Shown here piece after piece: positions 51,388-58,847 of a stretch of DNA of 64,000 bases. The stretch is taken from assembly GCA_017963125.1 (NCBI GenBank), contig JAGCUA010000047.1, positions 1 to 64,000 of the forward strand, read 5' to 3'. Position numbers and translations under genes: made by a program. Below the pieces are notes generated by a model. The model was not told where the DNA came from. It saw nothing but the letters and a program-made list of their open reading frames with translations, and ran no database searches. The stretch comes from a bacterium. GTDB taxonomy: Bacteria; UBP6; UBA1177. Position 1 is the stretch's first letter; each line of letters begins with the position of its first letter.

Positions 51388-52899
51388 ATGGCAACAATTA
51401 TGAAACGTCAATTGAATGACGAGGAAAAACGAACTATTTTGAATCAACATGGCAGGATTTGCTATGCAACAGGGCACCCAATTCCAGAAGGTGAAAAGAT
51501 ACATTTCGACCATATAAAAGCCTATGTAAATAATGGGCCTACAGACTTGAATAACATTGCTCCAATGTGCGAAAAGCACAATTTGCAAAAAGGACAATTG
51601 CCTCTGGAAGATTTTAGGATAAAATTACGAATTGAAGATTTTTTCAATCAAGGGCAAAGATTAACATTAAAAGACTTGCTGAAATATTTAAAGGAAAAAA
51701 AGGACATCGAATCGTTTGGCGAAGCTGTTTCTATAAAAGAGTTCGAGGGAAAAATTATTTTAGAAAACGCATCATTTAAAGAAGAATTTAAAGTTGAAAC
51801 ATGTCCTTTAACAGGGTGGAAATATTTTTACTGCAAATTACCTGTGAATGTGTTAGATAGTGATGATGATAATGAACACTCTCAAGGATTGCAACCTCGA
51901 TATCTAATATCGGAGAAAGTTTTTCAAATGTTTAGACATTTCCAAAATTTTCCTGTCTTACAACCTTCAATTGGAAGAATAGAAAAAGGAAAAATTTTAC
52001 TGTTTGATGGTCAGCATAAAGTAGCAGCCTTATTGTGGACAGGCAGAAAGGATTTTGAATGTAAAATTTACATAAATCCAGACTTAGAAAAATTGAACCA
52101 AGCAAATATCTCTGCCCATGATAAATTTGCTCAAACAAGATTTTTTTCTTCAATTATGGTATTGAAACTGGGCGCGCAATTTGGAAAAGATTTTGATGAT
52201 TATAAGAATAATGAAAGCATTCTTCAGAAAACAGAACAAGGTTTTCTTGAATACATAAGCAATAAAGACGTTGCCCAAACAAAAGGCGAAATAAAGGAAA
52301 AATTTAGGAGTTATCTTTACAATTCAATCTTGGAAGATGAAAATAATAAATGGCGACCTTTAGTATCTACTTCAAACAGAGGATCAAAAGAACAACCTAT
52401 AACATTGGATGTGTTGAAAAAATCTATTTTTGCAAATTTTCTATACACAGAACCATTAACAGACAATATACTTTCAGACAATTACAAAAGGGATGTCGAG
52501 GCCGAAAATGTTATAAAACTTATGAATTTACTTTTTGATCAAACTTTGCAAAACTGGAATTCTTCTGCATCACCAAATGATATGAATCAATTAAAATTGA
52601 CCAGGCTGTTTTCGTCAAAATCAATAATGGCATGGTCGGACATTTTTAAGGATGCTATAAGCGCAAAGTTAGAAATTAATGACACTGAAGAAAGGGCTAT
52701 GTTTTTTTATCGTTACCTAAATGACAGTGATTTAAAGAAGATAAATGATATTATTATTCGTCTTGTTTCTTGGAAAATGTGGAATTCTCCAAAAAATTCA
52801 GATATAGACAACATGATTTCAACTAACAAGGCAACATTAAAAAAATGGTTTAAAGAAAATAACCTCACAACAGGTTATTTAATGGGAGCTTCGGAATAA
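51388..52899 (+). CDS. HNH endonuclease with ParB/DndB-like DGQHK domain
   Basis: A 503-residue protein. The N-terminal HNH nuclease shows RICYATGHPIP...IHFDHIKAYVNNGPTDLNNIAPMCEKHN. The middle contains SIGRIEKGKILLFDGQHKVAALLW, the DGQH(R/K) motif seen in DndB-like and ParB-like NTPase folds. The C-terminal half is helical and unknown. The gene is clearly more A/T-rich than its neighbours, which suggests recent acquisition. Start ATG 51388 is chosen; a GTG at 51379 is also possible. Likely a DNA-targeting defence nuclease. Confidence 0.75.
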   Translation: MATIMKRQLNDEEKRTILNQHGRICYATGHPIPEGEKIHFDHIKAYVNNGPTDLNNIAPMCEKHNLQKGQLPLEDFRIKLRIEDFFNQGQRLTLKDLLKYLKEKKDIESFGEAVSIKEFEGKIILENASFKEEFKVETCPLTGWKYFYCKLPVNVLDSDDDNEHSQGLQPRYLISEKVFQMFRHFQNFPVLQPSIGRIEKGKILLFDGQHKVAALLWTGRKDFECKIYINPDLEKLNQANISAHDKFAQTRFFSSIMVLKLGAQFGKDFDDYKNNESILQKTEQGFLEYISNKDVAQTKGEIKEKFRSYLYNSILEDENNKWRPLVSTSNRGSKEQPITLDVLKKSIFANFLYTEPLTDNILSDNYKRDVEAENVIKLMNLLFDQTLQNWNSSASPNDMNQLKLTRLFSSKSIMAWSDIFKDAISAKLEINDTEERAMFFYRYLNDSDLKKINDIIIRLVSWKMWNSPKNSDIDNMISTNKATLKKWFKENNLTTGYLMGASE

Positions 52900-53012
52900 T
52901 ATCTTTTCATTTAATCTTGTTATTTATCCTAAATTTGCGAAAACCTTTCAGCCCCAAAAATCAAAAAATTTAAATCTATAAAAATTTCTGCACATAAACC
53001 AAAAAATTTCCC

Positions 53013-53047
53013 CTACGACGCTATATGTCGTAGCGGACTCTTATAAT
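53013..53047 (+). promoter_or_regulatory. Palindromic operator-promoter, copy 2
   Basis: CTACGAC (53013-53019) and GTCGTAG (53027-53033) around GCTATAT, and TATAAT at 53042-53047. It is followed only by tiny frames, so this promoter has lost its gene. The surrounding 52900-53136 has no other feature that I can see. Confidence 0.55.
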
Positions 53048-53136
53048 CCGTTTCAGGTCGGAAATGAAAAAATGAAAGATGCCGTCAAACGCAATTCTTA
53101 GTTTCTGCCCTAAAACAAATCTGAATGAGTCCCCGT

Positions 53137-53406
53137 TTATTTTTCCTCGTCTAACGCACTTTTGAATGACGAATATCTTTTGTATTTTTCGGGATGAAGA
53201 AGCATCTCCTGATATTCTCCGAGTGCGGCGAGCGTCTCTTCGTTCGGAACTTTCGTCACCGCGAAAGGAAGACTCTGCGTGCGGACTGCCTGCTTCAGAA
53301 AAATCGTGACAGCAGTCGTGAGATCCATTCCCAAGTCTGCAAAAAGCAGCTGCGCACTCTTTTTTAAATCACTGTCCAGATTGATGTTTGTGCTTACTCT
53401 CGTCAT
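53137..53406 (-). CDS. RelB/DinJ family antitoxin (orphan)
   Basis: An 89-residue protein from ATG 53406 (GGAGGTTATT upstream). MTRVSTNINLDSDLKKSAQLLFADLGMDLTTAVTIFLKQAVRTQSLPF is a RelB/DinJ ribbon-helix-helix. It normally neutralises a RelE-type mRNA-cleaving toxin and represses its own promoter. No RelE gene lies downstream on the same strand, so the antitoxin is solitary here. A nested operator lies upstream. Confidence 0.9.
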   Translation of the reverse strand: MTRVSTNINLDSDLKKSAQLLFADLGMDLTTAVTIFLKQAVRTQSLPFAVTKVPNEETLAALGEYQEMLLHPEKYKRYSSFKSALDEEK

Positions 53407-53434
53407 AATAACCTCCATCAAAAAACAGTGATAT

Positions 53435-53484
53435 TGTGCTTAATATGTGCGTTTTATCAATATATTACGCACAAAAATCGCACA
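53435..53484. promoter_or_regulatory. Nested inverted repeats between relB and fic
   Basis: Half-sites TGTGCT (53435), TGTGCG (53446), CGCACA (53468) and CGCACA (53479) form two nested inverted repeats between the divergent genes. This is the usual layout of a RelB-type autoregulatory operator, and it may also control the fic gene. Confidence 0.55.
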
Positions 53485-53600
53485 TTTGTTGGAGATTAAA
53501 AACTCGGCAGTAACCAAAATCAAAATTAAAGAAGTTTTTTCTTTCAATTTTCATTTTCTTTACTATAATATTCAACGATTTGGTTTTTAGGAGTGCGCAA

Positions 53601-54473
53601 ATGAGCAAAATTTCAATCCGTTTCTTTAATGACCGCGAGGTCAGAGCCGTATGGGACGAGGAAAATTCGAAATGGTGGTTTTCAGCTATTGACATAATTC
53701 AGGCAATTAACAAAGAACCTGACTATGTCAAAGCCGGAAACTACTGGAGATGGTTAAAAAAGAAATTTACAGCTGAAAATATTCAACTCGTGAGTGTCAC
53801 TCACGACTTCAAATTCAAGGCTCCCGACGGAAAAAAACGTGCGGCAGATGCGCTCGACTACGATGCAGTTCAGATTCTGGCAAAAAACTTTCCGAACAAC
53901 AAAGCCGTGAATTTCCTTGATTGGTTTAATTACAGCGACAATACTCTTGACGGTCAGAGCAAGAAAAAAGCATATACTTTTTTGCAAAGCAATCTTATTG
54001 CCGACAAGGATGTCGGAACAACAAAAGCCCTACAACAAATCCACGCATACATTTTCGGCGGTTTGTACGATTTCGCGGGTCAGATCCGCACAAAAACGAT
54101 AAGTAAAGGCGGATTCAAGTTCTGTGTCGCCGAATATCTGGAGAGTGCGCTGAAAAAAATCGAGCAAATGCCCGAAAACACTTTCGATGAAATCGTTGAC
54201 AAGTATGTCGAAATGAATGTCGCTCACCCGTTTATGGAAGGAAACGGCCGAAGCACACGCATCTGGCTTGACATGATATTCAAAAAACGCCTTTTAAAAT
54301 GCGTCGACTGGAGCAGAATCGGAAAGAAAGACTATCTTGATGCCATGAGGGAAAGCCACTACGACCCGGCAAAAATCAAAGAGCTGCTGAGAAATGCTCT
54401 CACCGACAAGATCGACGACCGCGAAATGTTTATGAAAGGTATCGATTATTCGTATTATTACGAAGAAATATAA
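53601..54473 (+). CDS. Fic protein with N-terminal Bro-N-like domain
   Basis: A 290-residue protein from ATG 53601 (TAGGAG upstream). Residues 5-100 (ISIRFFNDREVRAVWDEENSKWWFSAIDIIQAIN) resemble the phage antirepressor Bro-N domain. The Fic core has HPFMEGNGRSTR and a C-terminal GIDYSYYYEE common to this Fic group. No internal S/TxxxE(G/N) inhibitory helix was seen, so inhibition may come from elsewhere. Divergent from relB. Confidence 0.9.
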   Translation: MSKISIRFFNDREVRAVWDEENSKWWFSAIDIIQAINKEPDYVKAGNYWRWLKKKFTAENIQLVSVTHDFKFKAPDGKKRAADALDYDAVQILAKNFPNNKAVNFLDWFNYSDNTLDGQSKKKAYTFLQSNLIADKDVGTTKALQQIHAYIFGGLYDFAGQIRTKTISKGGFKFCVAEYLESALKKIEQMPENTFDEIVDKYVEMNVAHPFMEGNGRSTRIWLDMIFKKRLLKCVDWSRIGKKDYLDAMRESHYDPAKIKELLRNALTDKIDDREMFMKGIDYSYYYEEI

Positions 54474-54487
54474 AAAATATCTGAGGA

Positions 54488-55495
54488 TCAGCTTTTTACC
54501 GCTTTTACTCTGTCTGCGATTTTTTTCGTGAAATTGCGCTCGGAGTAGCGTTTTAATCTCAAAATCGCGTTTTTGAACGCCTTTTTGTCGCTTCTGCCGT
54601 GGCCGATCCCGACAAAGTGGTTGATTCCGAGCAGGAACGCCGTTCCGTAAAGGTTATACTGGAAATTTCTGAAAACTTCGCCGAAAACTTTGTTGAAGAC
54701 AAAAGTCTGCACTTTGGCAAGCTGCGGCGGAGCGATCTTGGCCTTGATGAGCTGCGAAATAGTTTCTGTCAAACCTTCGACAGTTTTCAGCGCGACATTT
54801 CCGGTGAAAGCGTCTGTTACGACGACATCGGTTTCGGGATGCGAAAAAAGGATGTTGCTCTCGATGAAACCGTTGTAATTAAGAATTGATTCCTTAATCA
54901 TTTCAGCGGCTTCGGCAAGTTTTTTGTTTCCTTTCTTTTCTTCCGTGCCGACATTGAGGATAGAAATTCTTGAATCCTCAAGGCCTGTCATGAAAAAGCG
55001 GTAAGCCTCGCCTAATACGCCGAAATCAAAAAGGTTTTCCGCCTTTGGGTCAAGAGTTGCCCCGAGATCTAAAATTATTAGTTTGTGCTTGTCGACCGAA
55101 GGATAACTCGTCGCTAAAGCAGGCCTTGTTATATTCGGGATAACGCCGCTTTTGAAGTATGCTGCCGTCACGATTGCTCCGGTATTTCCCGCTGAAAAAA
55201 AGGCGTCGCCTTTGCCCTGAACAAGCAGATCGAGCGCGACATGGACCGAAGAATTTCCTTTATTCCGGAAAGCAAGAGAAGGAGTTTCACCCATTTCGAT
55301 ACTTTCGCCGGCATCGATAATTTCAAGGTTTTCTGGGATTTTCGCATCGTCCAGAGTGTCTTGGATCAGATTTTCGGAACCGACAAGCAGAATTTTTACA
55401 TCAGGATTTTCGTTGCAGACTTCTAAAGATGAAAAAACGGGAACAACAGGAGCGTTGTCCCCGCCCATAGCATCAACAATGACAGTTGATGTCAT
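54488..55495 (-). CDS. plsX: Phosphate acyltransferase PlsX
   Basis: A 335-residue protein: STVIVDAMGGDNAP, FSAGNTGAIVTAAYF, and VVTDAFTGNVALKTVEG are PlsX signatures. It makes acyl-phosphate from acyl-ACP for phospholipid synthesis. It follows rpmF by 6 nt in the usual DUF177-rpmF-plsX order. Confidence 0.97.
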   Translation of the reverse strand: MTSTVIVDAMGGDNAPVVPVFSSLEVCNENPDVKILLVGSENLIQDTLDDAKIPENLEIIDAGESIEMGETPSLAFRNKGNSSVHVALDLLVQGKGDAFFSAGNTGAIVTAAYFKSGVIPNITRPALATSYPSVDKHKLIILDLGATLDPKAENLFDFGVLGEAYRFFMTGLEDSRISILNVGTEEKKGNKKLAEAAEMIKESILNYNGFIESNILFSHPETDVVVTDAFTGNVALKTVEGLTETISQLIKAKIAPPQLAKVQTFVFNKVFGEVFRNFQYNLYGTAFLLGINHFVGIGHGRSDKKAFKNAILRLKRYSERNFTKKIADRVKAVKS

Positions 55496-55501
55496 TTAAA
55501 C

Positions 55502-55684
55502 CTATTGTTCGGAAACAGAGATTATCTCTTTACCTTTATAGTTGCCGCAGTTCGGGCAAATGCGGTGCGGAAGCATCGGTTCGCCGCATTTCGGGCAAGC
55601 AATAGTAGTCATCGGGTTTGATTTAAGGTGTCCGCCTCTTCTTTTTTTCGAGCGTGCTGAGCAGTGTTTTCTCTTTGGAACCAT
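55502..55684 (-). CDS. rpmF: Ribosomal protein bL32
   Basis: A 60-residue protein starting MVPKRKHCSARSKKRRGGH with the zinc set CPKCG...CPNCGNYKG. Preceded by TAGGAGG. Confidence 0.97.
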   Translation of the reverse strand: MVPKRKHCSARSKKRRGGHLKSNPMTTIACPKCGEPMLPHRICPNCGNYKGKEIISVSEQ

Positions 55685-55703
55685 TGAATCCTCCTAATTT
55701 AGT

Positions 55704-56141
55704 TTATTCGCCGGATCTGTCGCAGCCGCAGTCTCCGAGATTGAGGTCTGCGCCGCACTTTGAGCAGAGACCTTTGCAGTCCTCGCTGCAAAGCACTTTT
55801 CCCGGCATGTTCATAACCAGTGTTTCTCTCACGAAATCGTCAAGCTCTATCTCGTCGCCGGAATAAAAATAGTCGACATCAGGCGTGTTTTCGGGAAAAA
55901 GATAATAATTTTCATCAATATCCATTTCCAGTTCCAGATCTGCCAGACATCTGTCGCAAGCGGTTTTTACAGTCGCATTTCCGAAAAATCTGAGGGAAAT
56001 CGTTCCGGCTGCGCGGTAAAACTCGACTTTTAGCGAGACATTTTTTATTTCGGCACTTTCTCCGAGTTCGTCTCCGGCGATGTGATATTCAACATCGCGC
56101 GTAACCTTCGACTCGGTGATTTCACTGAGATAAAGCAGCAT
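55704..56141 (-). CDS. DUF177 (YceD) family protein
   Basis: A 145-residue protein from ATG 56141. CDRCLADLELEMDIDENYYLFPE and a C-terminal LCSEDCKGLCSKCGADLNLGDCGC fit the DUF177/YceD family, which is linked to 23S rRNA/ribosome assembly and usually precedes rpmF. An in-frame TTG at 56153 would be an alternative start. Confidence 0.9.
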   Translation of the reverse strand: MLLYLSEITESKVTRDVEYHIAGDELGESAEIKNVSLKVEFYRAAGTISLRFFGNATVKTACDRCLADLELEMDIDENYYLFPENTPDVDYFYSGDEIELDDFVRETLVMNMPGKVLCSEDCKGLCSKCGADLNLGDCGCDRSGE

Positions 56142-56168
56142 TTCAACCACCAAAAAAATAACTGCGGG

Positions 56169-56196
56169 AATATACTCGTAAAAGTCGAAATGTCAA
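56169..56196 (-). promoter_or_regulatory. Strong sigma-70 promoter of the DUF177-rpmF-plsX operon
   Basis: On the minus strand TTGACA (56196-56191), 16-bp spacer, TATATT (56174-56169). Confidence 0.7.
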
Positions 56197-56221
56197 GGTA
56201 AATTTGTTTTCCCGTTATTTC

Positions 56222-56257
56222 CGGCAATATAAAACAGCTGAAGATTGCCGCTTTTTT
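56222..56257 (+). terminator. Hairpin after the rlmI-like gene
   Basis: CGGCAAT (56222-56228) pairs with ATTGCCG (56244-56250), followed on the + strand by CTTTTTT. Oriented to stop + strand transcripts but placed right at the 3' end of the minus-strand rlmI-like gene; it may serve both. Confidence 0.35.
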
Positions 56258-57446
56258 ACTCAGCCTCGACGAGCACTCCTTTGAGATATTCCGTTTCGGG
56301 TGCGCTGACACGGATCGGATGATCGGAAGCCTGATGAAGCTGACGCAGAATCTTCAGTTCACGGTTTGCATCGTGCGCTGCAAAAGCGACAGCGCTTCTG
56401 AAATCGGCCAGGCTGACTGCTCCGGAACACGAAAATGTAGCAAAAACTCCGCCTCTTTTTACAAGCCTAAGTGCGTTAAAATTCAAATCTTTATAAGCTC
56501 TTAACCCTTTTTCGAGGTACTTGTTCGAAGGAACGAGTTTCGGCGGATCAAGCACTACCGAATCAAAAGTTTTTCCTTCCGCGGCGAATTTGCGCAGAAG
56601 CTCGAAAACATCTCCTTTTATGAAAGTGTAACGTGACGGATCGATCGAATTGAGCTCCATATTCCGGCGGACAAGTGCCTCGGATTCTTTGGAAATATCC
56701 AATAATGTCGCGTGGTTAGCACCGTTTTTCAATGCATAGACCGAAAATGCGCCTGAAAAAGCGCAGATATCAAGAATCTCTCCGCTAGCGACTTCGCCGA
56801 AAAACCTGCGGTTATCACGCTGGTCGGCATAAAAACCTGTCTTCTGACCTTCGAGATCAGCTTCGAAAAAGAGATTGTTTTCACGTGAAACAATTCTCGG
56901 AGATTCAAGTTTTCCGTAAAGAATTCCGGTTGTTTCAGGAAGACCTTCGATTTTTCTGCCGTCACCGTCACTTTTTTCGAAAACAGCTTCAAGTCCCGCA
57001 GTTTCCGCTATAATCCCGGCAAGAAGCGGTTTTATCCTGTCAAAAGCGGGAGTCGAGATCTGGAGAACTCCCGTTTTTTCAAAAACGTCGCAGACTATTC
57101 CCGGAAGCATATCAGATTCCGAAAAAATAAGCCTGTAAATACCTGTATTTTCAGGAATTATTCTTTTTCTGAGGGAAACCGCCCTTGAAATTTTTTCTTT
57201 CAGCCATTCTTCATCGGGATATTTTGCTTCGTCCCATTCCAGAAGACGCAGTGCGATACCTGATTTTCCGTTGTAGTGAGCCCATGCAACAAAATCTCCG
57301 GCAAAATCGAGAACGGCAACAGTGTCACCGTCCGAAACTCCGTCGGAAATATGCTTTACTGCTTTTGAATAGACCCAGGGATTATGGTTTTTTGCTAATC
57401 TTTCACGGCCCTTTTCAAGCGTGACCGTTTTATTCCGGTTTTTCAT
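56256..57446 (-). CDS. rlmI: RlmI-like 23S rRNA cytosine methyltransferase
   Basis: A 396-residue SAM-dependent methyltransferase from ATG 57446 (AGGG upstream). N-terminal PUA-like region (KNHNPWVYSKAVKH...GDTVAVLD), then FYADQRDNRRF, LDICAFSGAFSVYA (SAM site), and VVLDPPKLVPSNKYLEKGLRAYKDLN. This order fits RlmI-type m5C1962 enzymes, though other RlmI-like specificities are possible. It overlaps the preceding gene by 17 nt. Confidence 0.88.
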   Translation of the reverse strand: MKNRNKTVTLEKGRERLAKNHNPWVYSKAVKHISDGVSDGDTVAVLDFAGDFVAWAHYNGKSGIALRLLEWDEAKYPDEEWLKEKISRAVSLRKRIIPENTGIYRLIFSESDMLPGIVCDVFEKTGVLQISTPAFDRIKPLLAGIIAETAGLEAVFEKSDGDGRKIEGLPETTGILYGKLESPRIVSRENNLFFEADLEGQKTGFYADQRDNRRFFGEVASGEILDICAFSGAFSVYALKNGANHATLLDISKESEALVRRNMELNSIDPSRYTFIKGDVFELLRKFAAEGKTFDSVVLDPPKLVPSNKYLEKGLRAYKDLNFNALRLVKRGGVFATFSCSGAVSLADFRSAVAFAAHDANRELKILRQLHQASDHPIRVSAPETEYLKGVLVEAE

Positions 57447-58845
57447 TTGACATTTCCCTTTCGTCAAGGAATGTGTTAAGGATCTGAACGATTGTTTTTT
57501 CGGGAAGAACCACTCCTGCCGCATCCGGAATATCCAAAACATTTTCAGCAGTTACAGTTCTTCTTTCGCTGACTGAAAGATTTTTGTCAAGAACAAGCAC
57601 TTCAGATTGTTCGAAGAAATTTTTGAATCTCTTGACAACAACGCAGACATTTCCGTCAAAAAGCCGGACAATGCTTCCTATCGGGTAAATACCGGCTACC
57701 GAGATGAACGCTTCGGCAATTTCTTTGTTGAACGAACCTTTTGTGCAGTTTCTTATTATCGAACGGATCGCCTGCGGTCTCGTCATGAGCGGTCCCTTGT
57801 AGAACGAATCTGCCGGCCATTTCCGTGTAACTGCCGAAAAATACGAAACAACTTTGAGTATTTCTCCCGAAAGCGTCTCGCTTGAATAAGATCTTTCGGA
57901 CATCAGAGCTTGATCGGAAAAATCGCCTATTCTGAAAGAAGCGTTGACGGCAGCTTCAATTCTGTCATAGTTGAATTCATCCATTCTCGAAAGCGCGGAG
58001 TAGCCTCTTTCCTTATCTTTTGAAAAATATTGGAAATAAGCCGAAACGGCGACTCTTTTTATCGACTGCATATCGATTTTAAGTTTTTTCGCAACCAGAA
58101 CAGACCAGAAAACTCTTGAAACGGCAAAAGCACTTTCAGTTGAACCTTCAAAAGCGGCGATTGATGCCAAAAACATAATAAATTCAATGGTTTCGATCTT
58201 TTTTGTGTTTGAAACCACGCTTATAAGATCCTGAACTCTGCGTTCCGTCATGCGGAGCGGAATACTTTCTGCGGCATCGATCATTTTGCAGACATCGCCG
58301 AAATCATGAGCTAAAGAACAGTAGATTTTACGAATCGACTGCTCCGGCGTATAGATCGGAAGATTTCCCGATTCCTCAGGATCGTAAGGGTAGATTTCAA
58401 TGTGATCTAACGGCGGAAGGTCGGCCTTGACACGTTCGTAAGCCGCTACTTTCGGTTCACGTCCTACCGGATATTTGCCCATAACGGCAAGAAGAGTCAG
58501 AATTTCTTCGTCACGGACTCCTCTTTTGAAAGATATCCCCGACATACAGAGCGAAAGGAAAAGGTCGTAAATATCTTCAAAGTATTTGTCGTCCTGCCTC
58601 TGACCTCTGATCCTGACTTTATCGACTTTTATGTCTATTCCGTCAAAAGTAATCGAAAGAACATCCCTTTCGGCGAAGAAAAAATCCAAAACCTGCTTGA
58701 AAAACGTGATTTCTTCAGTGATCCTCTCGTTTTTGTCACCGTACATTTTTACGTTTTTCCAGAAAGTGAAAAGCGATTTTGAAAAATTGTAACGCCATTT
58801 TTTAGGCGAATTGTCGTATTCCGGTCTGTTTCTTCTTTCATCCAT
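57430..58845 (-). CDS. Unknown protein with HD-GYP-like C-terminal part
   Basis: A 471-residue soluble protein. The segment IAEAFISVAGIYPIGSIVRLFDGNVCVVVKRFKNFFEQSEVLVLDKN recalls the end of HD-GYP phosphodiesterase domains, but the HD and GYP catalytic residues are not present, so it would be inactive. The rest is helical. It lies between a HEAT-repeat-like gene (2 nt away) and the rlmI-like gene in one operon. Confidence 0.55.
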   Translation of the reverse strand: MDERRNRPEYDNSPKKWRYNFSKSLFTFWKNVKMYGDKNERITEEITFFKQVLDFFFAERDVLSITFDGIDIKVDKVRIRGQRQDDKYFEDIYDLFLSLCMSGISFKRGVRDEEILTLLAVMGKYPVGREPKVAAYERVKADLPPLDHIEIYPYDPEESGNLPIYTPEQSIRKIYCSLAHDFGDVCKMIDAAESIPLRMTERRVQDLISVVSNTKKIETIEFIMFLASIAAFEGSTESAFAVSRVFWSVLVAKKLKIDMQSIKRVAVSAYFQYFSKDKERGYSALSRMDEFNYDRIEAAVNASFRIGDFSDQALMSERSYSSETLSGEILKVVSYFSAVTRKWPADSFYKGPLMTRPQAIRSIIRNCTKGSFNKEIAEAFISVAGIYPIGSIVRLFDGNVCVVVKRFKNFFEQSEVLVLDKNLSVSERRTVTAENVLDIPDAAGVVLPEKTIVQILNTFLDEREMSNEKPE

Positions 58846-58847
58846 GA

